From Lachnospiraceae bacterium (GTDB lineage: Bacteria > Bacillota > Clostridia > Lachnospirales > Lachnospiraceae): a DNA stretch of 64,000 bases. The notes below the pieces were generated by a model. It saw only the letters and a list, made by a program, of their open reading frames with translations. It searched no databases and had not been told where the DNA came from. Every line of letters begins with the position of its first letter. The stretch's first letter is position 1. The position numbers and the translations under genes were made by a program. Location of the stretch: the NCBI GenBank assembly GCA_022781925.1, contig JALESO010000043.1, positions 62,001 through 126,000 on the forward strand, in the 5' to 3' direction. Below are positions 23,534 through 32,934 of this stretch, one piece after another.

Positions 23534-24916
23534 ATGCGTAAAGTAGTAATGAATAAGCATAATAATCTGTTGCAGCTGGAAGAACATTTTTATCAGCTGG
23601 TAGATGTAGATGAACCAAATACATTTAGAAATCTGTTTCCATATGAAGAGATTCCGAAAATAGCGTTCAACGACCGAATCGTACCGCACAACATGCCGGA
23701 CGATATCTGGATCACAGATACCACATTCCGAGACGGACAGCAGTCAAGAGCTCCGTACACCACGGATCAGATCGTAACAATTTACGATTATCTGCACAAG
23801 CTGGGCGGCCCGAAAGGAATCATCCGCCAAAGTGAATTTTTCCTGTACAGCAAAAAAGACCGTGATGCAGTTTACAAATGTATGGAACGTGGATACAAGT
23901 TCCCGGAGGTTACAAGCTGGATACGTGCAAGCAAACAGGATTTTGAATTAGTAAAAGACATCGGACTGCGCGAGACCGGTATTCTGGTAAGCTGTTCCGA
24001 TTATCATATTTTCTATAAAATGAAAATGACCAGACGTGAGGCGATGAACCATTATTTAAGTGTCATCCGTGAGTGTCTGGAGACAGGTATCAGCCCACGC
24101 TGTCACTTGGAAGATATCACAAGATCTGATATTTATGGTTTTGTAATTCCATTCTGTGTGGAACTGATGAAACTGATGGACGAGTACAAGATTCCGATTA
24201 AAGTTCGTGCCTGCGATACCATGGGATATGGTGTAAACTTCCCTGGTGCCGTTATTCCGCGAAGTGTACCGGGTATCATCTACGGTCTGACCACCCATGC
24301 CGGTGTACCGTCTGAACTGATCGAGTGGCATGGCCACAATGATTTTTACAAGGCAGTTACCAACTCCACCACAGCATGGCTGTATGGTGCCTGCGGTGTC
24401 AACTGTTCTCTGTTTGGTATCGGTGAGCGTACCGGTAACACACCGCTGGAGGCGATGGTATTTGAGTATGCACAGCTGAAAGGAACACTGGACGGCATGG
24501 ATACTACCGTGATCACAGATCTGGTTGATTATTTTGAAAAGGAGCTGGATTATACGCTTCCGAGCAGAACACCGTTTGCCGGCAAGAACTTCAACGTAAC
24601 AAGAGCCGGAATCCATGCAGACGGGCTGCTGAAAAACGAAGAGATCTACAATATTTTCGATACAGAAAAATTTTTAAAGAGACCGGCGCTGGTATCTATC
24701 TCCAACACTTCCGGTCTGGCTGGAATCGCACACTGGATTAACAGCTATTACAGACTGCCGCAGGAGCGTCATCTGGACAAGAACTCAGAACTGGTGCACA
24801 AACTGAAAGACTGGGTAGATGAGCAGTATGACGAAGGCCGTGTAACTGTTCTGACAGACAACGAGCTGGTTGTCAAGATCACAGAGTGCTGCAAGGAGCT
24901 GGGAATTATCTTATAA
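23534..24916 (+). CDS. Re-type citrate synthase (isopropylmalate/homocitrate synthase fold)
   Basis: 460 residues of the DRE-TIM (HMGL-like) family: 'ITDTTFRDGQQSRAPYT' at 60-76 carries the metal-binding Arg66-Asp67, 'WHGHNDFY' the metal-binding His pair, and 'GERTGNTPLEAM' the conserved loop. The N-terminal 'DEPN.FRNLFPYEEIPKI' and 'WITDTTFRDGQQ' match the Re-citrate synthase of Clostridium kluyveri as I recall it. It would condense oxaloacetate and acetyl-CoA; homocitrate or isopropylmalate synthase are less likely because isocitrate dehydrogenase shares the operon. AGGTGAGGAG precedes the ATG. The leucine-feedback domain of LeuA is absent. Confidence 0.8.
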   Translation: MRKVVMNKHNNLLQLEEHFYQLVDVDEPNTFRNLFPYEEIPKIAFNDRIVPHNMPDDIWITDTTFRDGQQSRAPYTTDQIVTIYDYLHKLGGPKGIIRQSEFFLYSKKDRDAVYKCMERGYKFPEVTSWIRASKQDFELVKDIGLRETGILVSCSDYHIFYKMKMTRREAMNHYLSVIRECLETGISPRCHLEDITRSDIYGFVIPFCVELMKLMDEYKIPIKVRACDTMGYGVNFPGAVIPRSVPGIIYGLTTHAGVPSELIEWHGHNDFYKAVTNSTTAWLYGACGVNCSLFGIGERTGNTPLEAMVFEYAQLKGTLDGMDTTVITDLVDYFEKELDYTLPSRTPFAGKNFNVTRAGIHADGLLKNEEIYNIFDTEKFLKRPALVSISNTSGLAGIAHWINSYYRLPQERHLDKNSELVHKLKDWVDEQYDEGRVTVLTDNELVVKITECCKELGIIL

Positions 24917-24933
24917 CAAGGGGGCAAAACAGG

Positions 24934-25623
24934 ATGGGAGATAACCATTCGCTCAGTGATAAAGTATTTCATAAACTGCAGGAAGATATTTTATCCGGAA
25001 AATATGCGGTGGATGAGGAACTGAAGGAGAAGACCATCGGCGATGAGCTGGGGGTCAGTCGGACGCCGGTGCGCGAGGCACTGCGCCAGCTGGAACTTCA
25101 GGGACTTGTCACTATCACACCGAACAAGGGAGCGCATGTCACCGGATTTTCCAAGGAAGATCTGAACGATATTTATGAGATACGGTCTGTGATGGAGGGC
25201 CTATGTGCCAAATGGGCGGCGAAGAAAGCCACACCGGAGCAGATTGAAGAACTGGAAGAAATCGTATACCTGACAGAGTTTCATGTGTCGAAGGGACACA
25301 GCGAGCAGGTATTTGAACTGGATAACAAGTTTCATGAGACATTATATCAGGCATCGGGCAGCAAGGTGCTGGCCGGGGTGCTGACAGATTTTCATAATTA
25401 TGTGCAGCGGGTGCGCAAGATGACATTGAAGTCAAAAGAGCGTTCCGAAAAATCAAACGATGAGCACCGGATGATCGCCCAGGCGATCCATGATCACGAT
25501 CCGGAGAAAGCACAGATGCTGGCAAATCAGCACATTATGAGAACCATTGAAAATATTGATCATTGCGGCTGGGATAATCTGCTGCAGGAATCCCGGAAAG
25601 AAAACGAGAAAAGCGGGAATTAA
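24934..25623 (+). CDS. GntR-family regulator with FCD domain
   Basis: 229 residues: a GntR winged HTH at 1-70 ('[19 protein letters not shown]', '[13 protein letters not shown]') and an FCD ligand domain with '[15 protein letters not shown]', 'DNKFHETLY' and '[10 protein letters not shown]', which carry the Asp/His metal-site residues of this group. The ATG at 24934 is 9 bases after AAGGGGG, 17 bases after the Re-citrate synthase stop. It probably senses a carboxylic acid, perhaps citrate or 2-oxoglutarate, and binds the operators at 23456-23505. Confidence 0.9.
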   Translation: MGDNHSLSDKVFHKLQEDILSGKYAVDEELKEKTIGDELGVSRTPVREALRQLELQGLVTITPNKGAHVTGFSKEDLNDIYEIRSVMEGLCAKWAAKKATPEQIEELEEIVYLTEFHVSKGHSEQVFELDNKFHETLYQASGSKVLAGVLTDFHNYVQRVRKMTLKSKERSEKSNDEHRMIAQAIHDHDPEKAQMLANQHIMRTIENIDHCGWDNLLQESRKENEKSGN

Positions 25624-25642
25624 GGATTGGAGGATAATTACC

Positions 25643-26854
25643 ATGGAAAAAATTAAAATGACCACACCGTTAGTCGAGATGGATGGAGACGAAATGACCA
25701 GAATCCTCTGGCAGTATATCAAAGATGAGTTATTACTTCCATTCGTAGATCTGAAGACAGAGTATTATGATCTGGGGCTGGAATACAGAAATGAGACAGA
25801 TGACAAGGTAACTTTCGATTCTGCTTATGCCACACAGAAATACGGTGTAGCCGTAAAATGTGCTACTATCACACCGAATGCAGCCCGTGTGAAAGAGTAT
25901 AACTTAAAAGAAATGTGGAAGAGCCCGAACGGAACCATCCGTGCGATCCTGGACGGAACCGTATTCCGTACACCGATCAAGGTAAAAGGCATTGAGCCAT
26001 GCGTAAAGAACTGGAAAAAACCGATCACCATTGCCCGTCATGCATACGGTGATGTATACAAAGCTTCCGAGATGAAGATTCCGGGACCGGGAAAAGTAGA
26101 ACTGGTTTACACTGCAGAGGATGGAACCGAAGTAAGAGAGTTAGTTCACAACTTTACAGGTGCCGGTGTGGTTCAGGGACAGCACAATATCTGCAAATCC
26201 ATCGAGAGTTTTGCAAGAAGCTGTTTCAACTACGCACTGGATCTGAAACAGGATCTCTGGTTTGCAACAAAAGATACCATCTCCAAAAAATACGACCATA
26301 CCTTCAAAGATATTTTCCAGGATATCTATGACGCAGAGTACAAAGAAAAATTCGAAGCAGCAGGCATCGAATATTTCTACACCCTGATCGATGATGCGGT
26401 AGCCCGTGTTATGAAAGCAGAGGGCGGATTTATCTGGGCATGCAAAAACTATGACGGCGACGTTATGAGTGATATGATTTCCTCTGCATGCGGATCTCTG
26501 GCTATGATGACTTCCGTACTGGTTTCTCCAAGCGGTGTATATGAGTACGAGGCTGCGCATGGAACCGTTATGAGACATTATTACAAACATCTGGCCGGTG
26601 AGGAGACATCCACCAACTCCGTAGCAACTATTTTTGCATGGACCGGTGCATTACGCAAACGTGGCGAGCTTGACAATCTGCCGGAATTAGTAAAATTTGC
26701 AGATAATCTGGAAAAAGCTTGTATTGATACAATAGAATCTGGTAAAATGACAAAAGACTTGGCATTAATTACAGAATTAGAAACCCCGGTTGTATTAAAC
26801 AGCCTTGATTTCATCAAAGCAATCCGTGAGACACTGGAGAAAATGTACGCATAG
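25643..26854 (+). CDS. icd: NADP-dependent isocitrate dehydrogenase, type II (eukaryotic-like)
   Basis: Converts isocitrate to 2-oxoglutarate. 403 residues; '[11 protein letters not shown]', 'WKSPNGTIR', 'GRHAYGD'-like '[11 protein letters not shown]', and '[11 protein letters not shown]' are hallmarks of the homodimeric subfamily II, like animal and yeast Icd, rather than E. coli Icd. The start at 25643 follows GGAGG. With the Re-citrate synthase it forms the route to glutamate in an incomplete TCA cycle; aconitase is not in the window. Start of the conserved sequence excludes the longer upstream reading. Confidence 0.95.
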   Translation: MEKIKMTTPLVEMDGDEMTRILWQYIKDELLLPFVDLKTEYYDLGLEYRNETDDKVTFDSAYATQKYGVAVKCATITPNAARVKEYNLKEMWKSPNGTIRAILDGTVFRTPIKVKGIEPCVKNWKKPITIARHAYGDVYKASEMKIPGPGKVELVYTAEDGTEVRELVHNFTGAGVVQGQHNICKSIESFARSCFNYALDLKQDLWFATKDTISKKYDHTFKDIFQDIYDAEYKEKFEAAGIEYFYTLIDDAVARVMKAEGGFIWACKNYDGDVMSDMISSACGSLAMMTSVLVSPSGVYEYEAAHGTVMRHYYKHLAGEETSTNSVATIFAWTGALRKRGELDNLPELVKFADNLEKACIDTIESGKMTKDLALITELETPVVLNSLDFIKAIRETLEKMYA

Positions 26855-26938
26855 TAAATGCTGGGCATAGCATAAGCTGTGTATGGAAAACGCAGTGCCA
26901 TTTCAACCGGTGATTCTGCAATTTGCCAAAGGTGGATA

Positions 26939-27013
26939 ATGATTCCAGGTCAGACGGAGATGAAAAAGGAGGATCTATCTGGCTGGAAGGAATATCTATT
27001 CGAAGAAAAATGA
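26939..27013 (+). CDS. candidate 24-residue leader peptide before the ABC-F gene
   Basis: AAAGGTGG precedes an ATG at 26939; the frame encodes 'MIPGQTEMKKEDLSGW' plus 'KEYLFEEK' and stops at 27011, 7 bases before the terminator stem at 27020. Genes for antibiotic-resistance ABC-F proteins are often controlled by ribosome stalling on such leader ORFs. No homolog is recognised, so this may be chance. Confidence 0.35.
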   Translation: MIPGQTEMKKEDLSGWKEYLFEEK

Positions 27014-27019
27014 AACATA

Positions 27020-27050
27020 GGAATCCTGCGATCTGCAGGATTCCATTTTT
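27020..27050 (+). terminator. terminator or attenuator directly before the ABC-F ribosome site
   Basis: Perfect 10-base stem GGAATCCTGC/GCAGGATTCC (27020-27029, 27035-27044), 5-base loop, T-run at 27046-27050. The ABC-F ribosome site starts at 27051. It can end icd transcripts, but its position also allows control of the ABC-F gene. Confidence 0.88.
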
Positions 27051-27068
27051 AAGGTGAGGAAGAAACAT

Positions 27069-28988
27069 ATGATTTTAGCATGTCAAAATATCAGTAAATC
27101 ATTTGGTGTGGAACCGGTGATCCGAAATGTGAGTTTTCATGTGGAAGATCAGGAAAAAGTGGCGATTGTAGGAATCAACGGTGCCGGAAAATCCACACTG
27201 TTAAAAATTATCGTAGGGGAACTGCCGGCAGATGAAGGTACGGTGACTCTGGCTAAAGGAAAGACACTGGGCTATCTGGCGCAGCATCAGGATATGGACG
27301 ATGAGCGGACGATCTATGAGGCGGTGCTGGAAGGAAAACGCCAGCTCATTGATATGGAGCAGAAGATCCGTGAACTGGAGGAAGGAATGCAGTCCGTATC
27401 CAAAGAAGATATGGAAGCCTATATGGAGAATTATCATAAGCTGCTGCATGAGTTTGAAGCCAGAGACGGATATTCTTACCGCAGTGAGGTGTCCGGTGTA
27501 TTAAAAGGTCTTGGATTTTCCGAGAATGATTTTGAAAAACACTGCAACGAGTTGTCCGGTGGACAGAAAACCCGTGTATCTCTGGCCCGTCTGCTGGTGA
27601 CCCATCCGGATATTATTCTGCTGGATGAGCCGACGAACCATTTGGATATCGAATCCATCCAGTGGTTGGAGACCTTTTTGCTGAATTACAAAGGCGCCGT
27701 TGTGATCGTTGCCCATGACCGTTATTTTCTGGACCGGATCGTGACAAAAGTGGTGGAGATCAGTATGCACAAATCTGCTGTTTATGACGGCAATTATACG
27801 GAGTATGCGAGGAAAGCGGAATTTGCCCGGGAAGAAGCACTGCGTGCCTACTATAATCAGCAGCGGGAGATCAAGCATCAGGAAGCAGTTATCGAAAAAC
27901 TGAAATCCTTTAACCGGGAGAAATCCATCAAGCGTGCGGAGAGCCGGGAAAAACAGCTGGCAAAGATTGATGTACTGGAAAAACCGCAGGAAGAAAAGTC
28001 CGAGATGCATATGACGCTGACCCCGTCCATCATCAGCGGAAATGATGTGCTGCAGGTGGAAGGTCTGTCCAAAGCGTATGAAAATAAGAAACTGTTTCAG
28101 GATATTTCCTTTGAGATCAAACGTGGGGAACGTGTGGCGCTGATCGGTCAGAACGGAACCGGAAAGACAACGATCTTAAAGATTTTAAATGAAAAAGTAG
28201 ATGCGGACGCAGGTTCTTTTACACTGGGAACCAATGTGAAGATCGGTTATTATGATCAGGAGCAGCAGGTACTTCATATGGAAAAAACGCTGATGGAGGA
28301 GATTGCGGATGATTATCCGAAGCTGACCCAGACTCGTATCCGCAACATCCTGGCAGCGTTTCTGTTTACTGAGGATGATGTATTCAAGCGGGTCAGTGAC
28401 TTAAGCGGTGGTGAGCGCGGCCGCCTGTCACTGGCAAAACTAATGCTCTCCGAGGCAAACTTCCTGATCCTGGATGAGCCGACGAACCACCTGGATATTG
28501 CGTCCAAGGAAATCCTGGAGTCAGCCCTGAACCGTTATGAGGGAACGGTGTTGTTTGTGTCCCATGATCGTTATTTTATTAACCGGACAGCGACCCGGAT
28601 CCTGAACCTGACGGAGCAGAATATTGTCAATTACATCGGTAATTATGACTATTATCTGGAGAAGAAGGAGACGAATGAACGGGCATATCTGAATACCGGT
28701 GAGGCCGTGGAGGAGGTAAAAATCGAAGCGGTTTCGGAAGGAAAAACAGATTGGCAGTTCCAGAAGGAAGAGCAGGCGAAGAAGCGCAAGATCCAGAACC
28801 GTCTGAAAAAAGTGGAGGCGGAGATTGAAGCACTGGAGGAAAAACTGGCAGAACTGGATGAACAGTTCCAGGATCCGGCGGTGGCAACCAATTCCGCAAA
28901 ACTTGGAAAACTGCACAGTGAGCAGGTGGAAGTGCAGGAAAAATTGGATAAATTATATGAAGAGTGGGAAGCACTCGAGTCTGATTGA
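27069..28988 (+). CDS. ABC-F family ATP-binding protein (ribosome-associated type)
   Basis: 639 residues with two ABC cassettes and no membrane domain. Walker A motifs are 'GINGAGKST' and 'GQNGTGKTT'; signatures are 'LSGGQKTRVSLAR' and 'LSGGERGRLSLAK'; both Walker B are 'LLDEPTNHLD'-like. An interdomain linker and a charged coiled-coil C-terminus ('RLKKVEAEIEALEEKL') fit the YdiF/Uup group. ABC-F proteins act on ribosomes in translation or antibiotic protection; which applies is unclear. The start at 27069 follows AAGGTGAGG. The rex promoter lies just after the stop. Confidence 0.92.
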   Translation: MILACQNISKSFGVEPVIRNVSFHVEDQEKVAIVGINGAGKSTLLKIIVGELPADEGTVTLAKGKTLGYLAQHQDMDDERTIYEAVLEGKRQLIDMEQKIRELEEGMQSVSKEDMEAYMENYHKLLHEFEARDGYSYRSEVSGVLKGLGFSENDFEKHCNELSGGQKTRVSLARLLVTHPDIILLDEPTNHLDIESIQWLETFLLNYKGAVVIVAHDRYFLDRIVTKVVEISMHKSAVYDGNYTEYARKAEFAREEALRAYYNQQREIKHQEAVIEKLKSFNREKSIKRAESREKQLAKIDVLEKPQEEKSEMHMTLTPSIISGNDVLQVEGLSKAYENKKLFQDISFEIKRGERVALIGQNGTGKTTILKILNEKVDADAGSFTLGTNVKIGYYDQEQQVLHMEKTLMEEIADDYPKLTQTRIRNILAAFLFTEDDVFKRVSDLSGGERGRLSLAKLMLSEANFLILDEPTNHLDIASKEILESALNRYEGTVLFVSHDRYFINRTATRILNLTEQNIVNYIGNYDYYLEKKETNERAYLNTGEAVEEVKIEAVSEGKTDWQFQKEEQAKKRKIQNRLKKVEAEIEALEEKLAELDEQFQDPAVATNSAKLGKLHSEQVEVQEKLDKLYEEWEALESD

Positions 28989-28995
28989 TAAAAAA

Positions 28996-29024
28996 TTGAC
29001 AAAAAGAATGGATATGTATATAAT
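28996..29024 (+). promoter_or_regulatory. rex promoter
   Basis: TTGACA (28996-29001), 17-base spacer, TATAAT (29019-29024), with an A-tract upstream. No Rex-type TTGTGAA/TTCACAA operator is seen, so autoregulation is not indicated. Confidence 0.9.
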
Positions 29025-29075
29025 GACCATAGATGACTGCAGAAGTATGCAGATGGTTGAAGGAGTATAGGAACA

Positions 29076-29711
29076 ATGCAAAAGGAAATTTCACAGGCTG
29101 TCATACGGCGAATGCCCAGATACTACCGATACCTGGGAGAATTATTGGAGGATGGTGTAGAGAGAATTTCATCCAATGAGCTCAGTGTCCGCATGAAAGT
29201 TACAGCTTCACAGATCCGGCAGGATCTGAATAATTTTGGTGGATTTGGCCAGCAGGGATACGGATACAATGTGCAGTATCTGTATGAAGAGATTGGTAAA
29301 ATCCTCGGTCTCGACAGACAGCATAATATTATTGTAGTCGGAGCCGGTAATATGGGTCAGGCGCTGGCGAATTATGTAAAATTTGAAAAACGAGGATTTG
29401 TAATTACAGGATTATTTGATGTAAATCCGGCATTGGCTGGGTTGTCAGTACGTGGAATTGAGATACATATGATGGATGAACTTCCGGAGTTCTTAAAGAC
29501 ACAGCGTGTGGATATTGCGGTTCTGACACTTCCAAAGGAAAAAGCAGAGCAGGCAGCCGAAAAGTTGGTAGAACTTGGCATCCGTGCAATCTGGAATTTT
29601 GCTCATCTGGATCTGGAACTTCCGGATGATGTAGTCGTGGAGAATGTTCATCTGTCCGACAGCCTGATGCAGCTGTCTTATAACATTGTTCGCAGACAGG
29701 ATGATAAATAA
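29076..29711 (+). CDS. rex: redox-sensing repressor Rex
   Basis: 211 residues with an N-terminal winged HTH ('ISSNELSVRMKVTASQIRQD', then 'NFGGFGQQGYGYNV') and a Rossmann domain ('IIVVGAGNMGQALANY') that senses the NADH/NAD+ ratio. The C-terminal helix completes the domain-swapped dimer. Rex represses fermentation and hydrogen genes when NADH is low, which fits the anaerobic lifestyle suggested by HydE and Fhs. AAGGAG precedes the ATG. Confidence 0.96.
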   Translation: MQKEISQAVIRRMPRYYRYLGELLEDGVERISSNELSVRMKVTASQIRQDLNNFGGFGQQGYGYNVQYLYEEIGKILGLDRQHNIIVVGAGNMGQALANYVKFEKRGFVITGLFDVNPALAGLSVRGIEIHMMDELPEFLKTQRVDIAVLTLPKEKAEQAAEKLVELGIRAIWNFAHLDLELPDDVVVENVHLSDSLMQLSYNIVRRQDDK

Positions 29712-29729
29712 GTAGTAAGAAGGAATAAG

Positions 29730-29762
29730 AAAGCGCTTTGTTGTAAGGACAGAGCGCTTTTA
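29730..29762 (+). terminator. terminator after rex
   Basis: AAAGCGCT (29730-29737) pairs with AGCGCTTT (29753-29760); the stem can be extended inward by TGT/ACA. A short T-tract follows. Confidence 0.75.
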
Positions 29763-29828
29763 TCGCTTTATAGAAATTTTTGTTCGTAAATATGCTTATT
29801 AGTTTGATACAGAAGGGAAGATTCCGTC

Positions 29829-31340
29829 ATGAAATACATTTTAAACAGTCATGAAATGAAACAATGTGATGAAAATACGATGCAGCGGCGGGGAATGCTC
29901 TCTGCGGTTCTGATGGAGCGGGCTGCCCTGGCGACAGTACAGGAGATCGTAAATCGTTATCCGGAGCCGGAGACAAAGGTGCTTGTGGTGTGCGGAGCCG
30001 GAAATAATGGAGGCGACGGTGTGGCAGTTGCCCGTCTGTTATATCTGAAAGGATATGATGTAACCATTTATTTTGCCGGAAACCGGGAAAAAGCAACGGT
30101 GGAGACGAACCGCCAGCTGTTCATAGCCGGGCAGTATGGCGTAAAGATCTGCGATGCATATCCGGAAAGTGCTGCGGATGTGATCGTGGATGCCCTGTTT
30201 GGAATCGGACTGAACCGTGAGGTAACGGGAAAATATGCGGAGATCCTTCAGAAAATGACAGAACAGTCCGGATATAAAGTGGCCGTGGACATCGCATCCG
30301 GCATTTCTGCTGATACCGGTGCTGTCATGGGAACTGCATTTGCCGCAGACCTGACCGTGACTTTCGGATTTGCGAAAGCTGGTCAGATTCTGTATCCGGG
30401 GGCAGAGTATACCGGAGAACTCAAAGTGGCAGACATCGGTATTGATGAGCAGAGTCTGTATGAGATAAAACCGGAACTGAAAATGATGGAAGCTTCGGAT
30501 CTGAAACTGTTGCCGAAGCGTGTGAACCGTTCCAATAAGGGCAGTTATGGAAAGTTACTGATCCTGGCGGGCTCCCGTCAGATGGCAGGCGCGGCAGTGT
30601 TTGCGGCAAAAGCAGCTTACCGGATGGGATGTGGTCTTGTCCGGGTGGCAACGGTGGAAGAAAACCGGCTGATTTTGCAGGAACAGGTGCCGGAGGCAGT
30701 TCTGGCAGTTTACAATGATGGCACAGATGTGGTAGAATTTGTAGAAACACAATTGCACTGGGCAGATGCCGTGGTGGCAGGTCCCGGGATTGGTCAGTCG
30801 GAACTTTCAGAGCGCATGTTATACGAATTGTTGAAACGGGTGCAGGTTCCGTGTCTGTGCGATGCGGATGCCCTGAATCTTCTGGCAAAACATCCGGACT
30901 GGTGGGACATGATCCAGGCACCGATGGTGATCACTCCGCATCTGGGAGAGATGGCGCGGCTGACAGGACAGCCAATTACTGAGATCAGAGATTTCCTGGT
31001 ACCGAAGGGGCAGGCATTTGCAAAGCAGCATCAGATCACAGTCGTTTTAAAGGATGCAAGGACAGTTACGGCATTGCCGGATGGATCCGGTTATATCAAT
31101 GTCAGTGGTAATCACGGTATGGCGACGGCCGGAGCCGGAGATGTGCTGAGCGGTGTGATCGGAGCATTGCTGGCACAGAAGCTGGAGACAGATCCGGCGG
31201 CAGCCCTCGGTGTCTATATCCATGGACTGGCAGGGGATGCGGCGGCAGAACATGTGGGACATTGTGCCATGATGGCCAGTGATATTGTGGAAGGACTTAT
31301 AGATGTGTTGCGGAAACAGGAGGACACAAAGGAACAATGA
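29829..31340 (+). CDS. nnr: bifunctional NAD(P)HX epimerase/dehydratase
   Basis: Repairs hydrated NADH/NADPH. 503 residues: an epimerase domain (about 1-210, 'CGAGNNGGDGVAVARLL', 'DALFGIGLNR') and an ADP-dependent dehydratase of the ribokinase fold (about 225-500, 'GSYGKLLILAGSRQMAGAA', 'NHGMATAGAGDVLSG'). The order is the same as in E. coli YjeF/Nnr. The stop overlaps the alr start by 4 bases (ATGA), a pairing widespread in Firmicutes. Confidence 0.95.
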   Translation: MKYILNSHEMKQCDENTMQRRGMLSAVLMERAALATVQEIVNRYPEPETKVLVVCGAGNNGGDGVAVARLLYLKGYDVTIYFAGNREKATVETNRQLFIAGQYGVKICDAYPESAADVIVDALFGIGLNREVTGKYAEILQKMTEQSGYKVAVDIASGISADTGAVMGTAFAADLTVTFGFAKAGQILYPGAEYTGELKVADIGIDEQSLYEIKPELKMMEASDLKLLPKRVNRSNKGSYGKLLILAGSRQMAGAAVFAAKAAYRMGCGLVRVATVEENRLILQEQVPEAVLAVYNDGTDVVEFVETQLHWADAVVAGPGIGQSELSERMLYELLKRVQVPCLCDADALNLLAKHPDWWDMIQAPMVITPHLGEMARLTGQPITEIRDFLVPKGQAFAKQHQITVVLKDARTVTALPDGSGYINVSGNHGMATAGAGDVLSGVIGALLAQKLETDPAAALGVYIHGLAGDAAAEHVGHCAMMASDIVEGLIDVLRKQEDTKEQ

Positions 31341-32473
31341 AAGAATATCGGAGAATATGTGCAGACATTGATCTGGATGCATTAACACATAATTTGGATG
31401 AGATACATCGCTGTATCAGTGAGGGAACGAAGATCATTGCCGTGGTCAAAGCAAATGGTTACGGACATGGAGCGGTGCCGCTGGCAGAGGTCATGGAGAA
31501 ACGGGAGGACATCTGGGGCTACGCGGTAGCGACACCGGAAGAGGCAGAAGAGCTGTATACCAATGGAATGAAAAAACCGATTCTGATCCTTGGATATACA
31601 TTTCCGGAATATGATGCGCAGATCGTGAAAGAGGAGCTGCGTCCGGCAGTTTTTTCCCTGATCCGTGCAAAACAGCTGTCAGAGGAAGCACTGAGACAGG
31701 ATAAAATCTGTAAGATCCATATCAAGCTGGATACCGGTATGAGCCGGATTGGTTTTCAGGTGACAGAGCAGTCGGCGGATGAGATCGCACAGATCGCGAA
31801 GCTGCCGCATATTATGATAGAAGGAATCTTTACTCATTTTTCCAAGGCAGATGAGACAGACAAGACATTTACGAAGAAACAGGAAACCGCGTATGAGCAG
31901 ATGATCACATGGCTGAAGGAACGCCGGGTATCCATTCCGGTTCATCATGTGTCAAACAGTGCCGGTATCGTGGATCTGCCGGAATATAACAAAGACATTG
32001 TCCGTGCCGGCATTATTTTATATGGACTGTGGCCATCGGATGAAGTGGATAAGGAGCATATTGACCTGCAGCCACTGCTTTCCTTAAAGAGCCATGTGGT
32101 ACATGTCAAAGAACTGGAGCCGGGACGCATCATCAGTTACGGCGGTACGTTTGAGGTGGAGCATCCGATGCGGATCGCGACGGTGCCGGTGGGATATGCG
32201 GACGGCTATCCGCGCAGCCTGTCCAACAAAGGATATGTGCTGATCCATGGCAAACGTGCGGCAATCTGCGGAAGAGTCTGCATGGATCAGATGATGGTGG
32301 ATGTGACAGAGATCGCAGATGTATGTCCGGGAGATGAAGTGACCATCATCGGCAGAGACGGTGCAGAGTGCATTACCCTGGAGGAACTGGGAGATCTGTC
32401 CGGCCGGTTTAATTATGAGTTTGCCTGTGATCTCAACAAGAGAATCCCAAGGGTTTATGTAAAACAGAAATAG
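31337..32473 (+). CDS. alr: alanine racemase
   Basis: PLP enzyme supplying D-alanine for peptidoglycan. 378 residues; the PLP Lys38 lies in 'VVKANGYGHGA', the catalytic Tyr in 'RAGIILYG' and the second-site motif 'GRVCMDQMMVDVT' near residue 310. It is translationally coupled to nnr. A second racemase (aspartate/glutamate type) is encoded at 48017. Confidence 0.96.
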   Translation: MKEYRRICADIDLDALTHNLDEIHRCISEGTKIIAVVKANGYGHGAVPLAEVMEKREDIWGYAVATPEEAEELYTNGMKKPILILGYTFPEYDAQIVKEELRPAVFSLIRAKQLSEEALRQDKICKIHIKLDTGMSRIGFQVTEQSADEIAQIAKLPHIMIEGIFTHFSKADETDKTFTKKQETAYEQMITWLKERRVSIPVHHVSNSAGIVDLPEYNKDIVRAGIILYGLWPSDEVDKEHIDLQPLLSLKSHVVHVKELEPGRIISYGGTFEVEHPMRIATVPVGYADGYPRSLSNKGYVLIHGKRAAICGRVCMDQMMVDVTEIADVCPGDEVTIIGRDGAECITLEELGDLSGRFNYEFACDLNKRIPRVYVKQK

Positions 32474-32568
32474 CCCGGGCAGATGCAGAAAAAATTTCGA
32501 TGAAAACAGAATACGCACGCTGAAAAGAGGGAAGAATGAGAACAACCTGAACAGATGGAGTGTGTGAC

Positions 32569-32910
32569 ATGTTGATTCGAAGAGGAGATATTTATTATGC
32601 AGATCTGCGTCCGGTGGTTGGATCGGAGCAGGGCGGTGTGCGACCGGTGTTGATCATCCAGAATGACATCGGCAACCGGCACAGCCCGACGGTGATCTGC
32701 GCGGCGATCACATCGCGGATGAATAAAGCAAAATTACCGACTCATATCGAGCTGAACGCAGCCCGGTACCATATGGTGAAGGATTCTGTGATTTTGCTGG
32801 AACAGCTGCGGACCATTGACAAAGTGCGTCTGAAAGACAAAATCTGTCATCTGGACAGTGAGATTATGGAAAAAGTAGGAAAGGCGCTGAGAATCAGTCT
32901 GGAACTGTAA
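32569..32910 (+). CDS. mazF: MazF/PemK-family endoribonuclease without an adjacent antitoxin
   Basis: 113 residues with the MazF fold: '[20 protein letters not shown]' start, 'RPVLIIQND', 'AAITSR' and 'LEQLRTIDK'. The ATG at 32569 follows ATGGAG by 8 bases. In Bacillus the order is alr, antitoxin ndoAI, toxin ndoA; here the toxin follows alr by 95 bases and no antitoxin frame fits in the gap. It may use an antitoxin from elsewhere or act as a regulator. The residues typical for catalysis appear intact. Confidence 0.88.
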   Translation: MLIRRGDIYYADLRPVVGSEQGGVRPVLIIQNDIGNRHSPTVICAAITSRMNKAKLPTHIELNAARYHMVKDSVILLEQLRTIDKVRLKDKICHLDSEIMEKVGKALRISLEL

Positions 32911-32934
32911 ACTACATAGGAGGAGTATGAGGCA

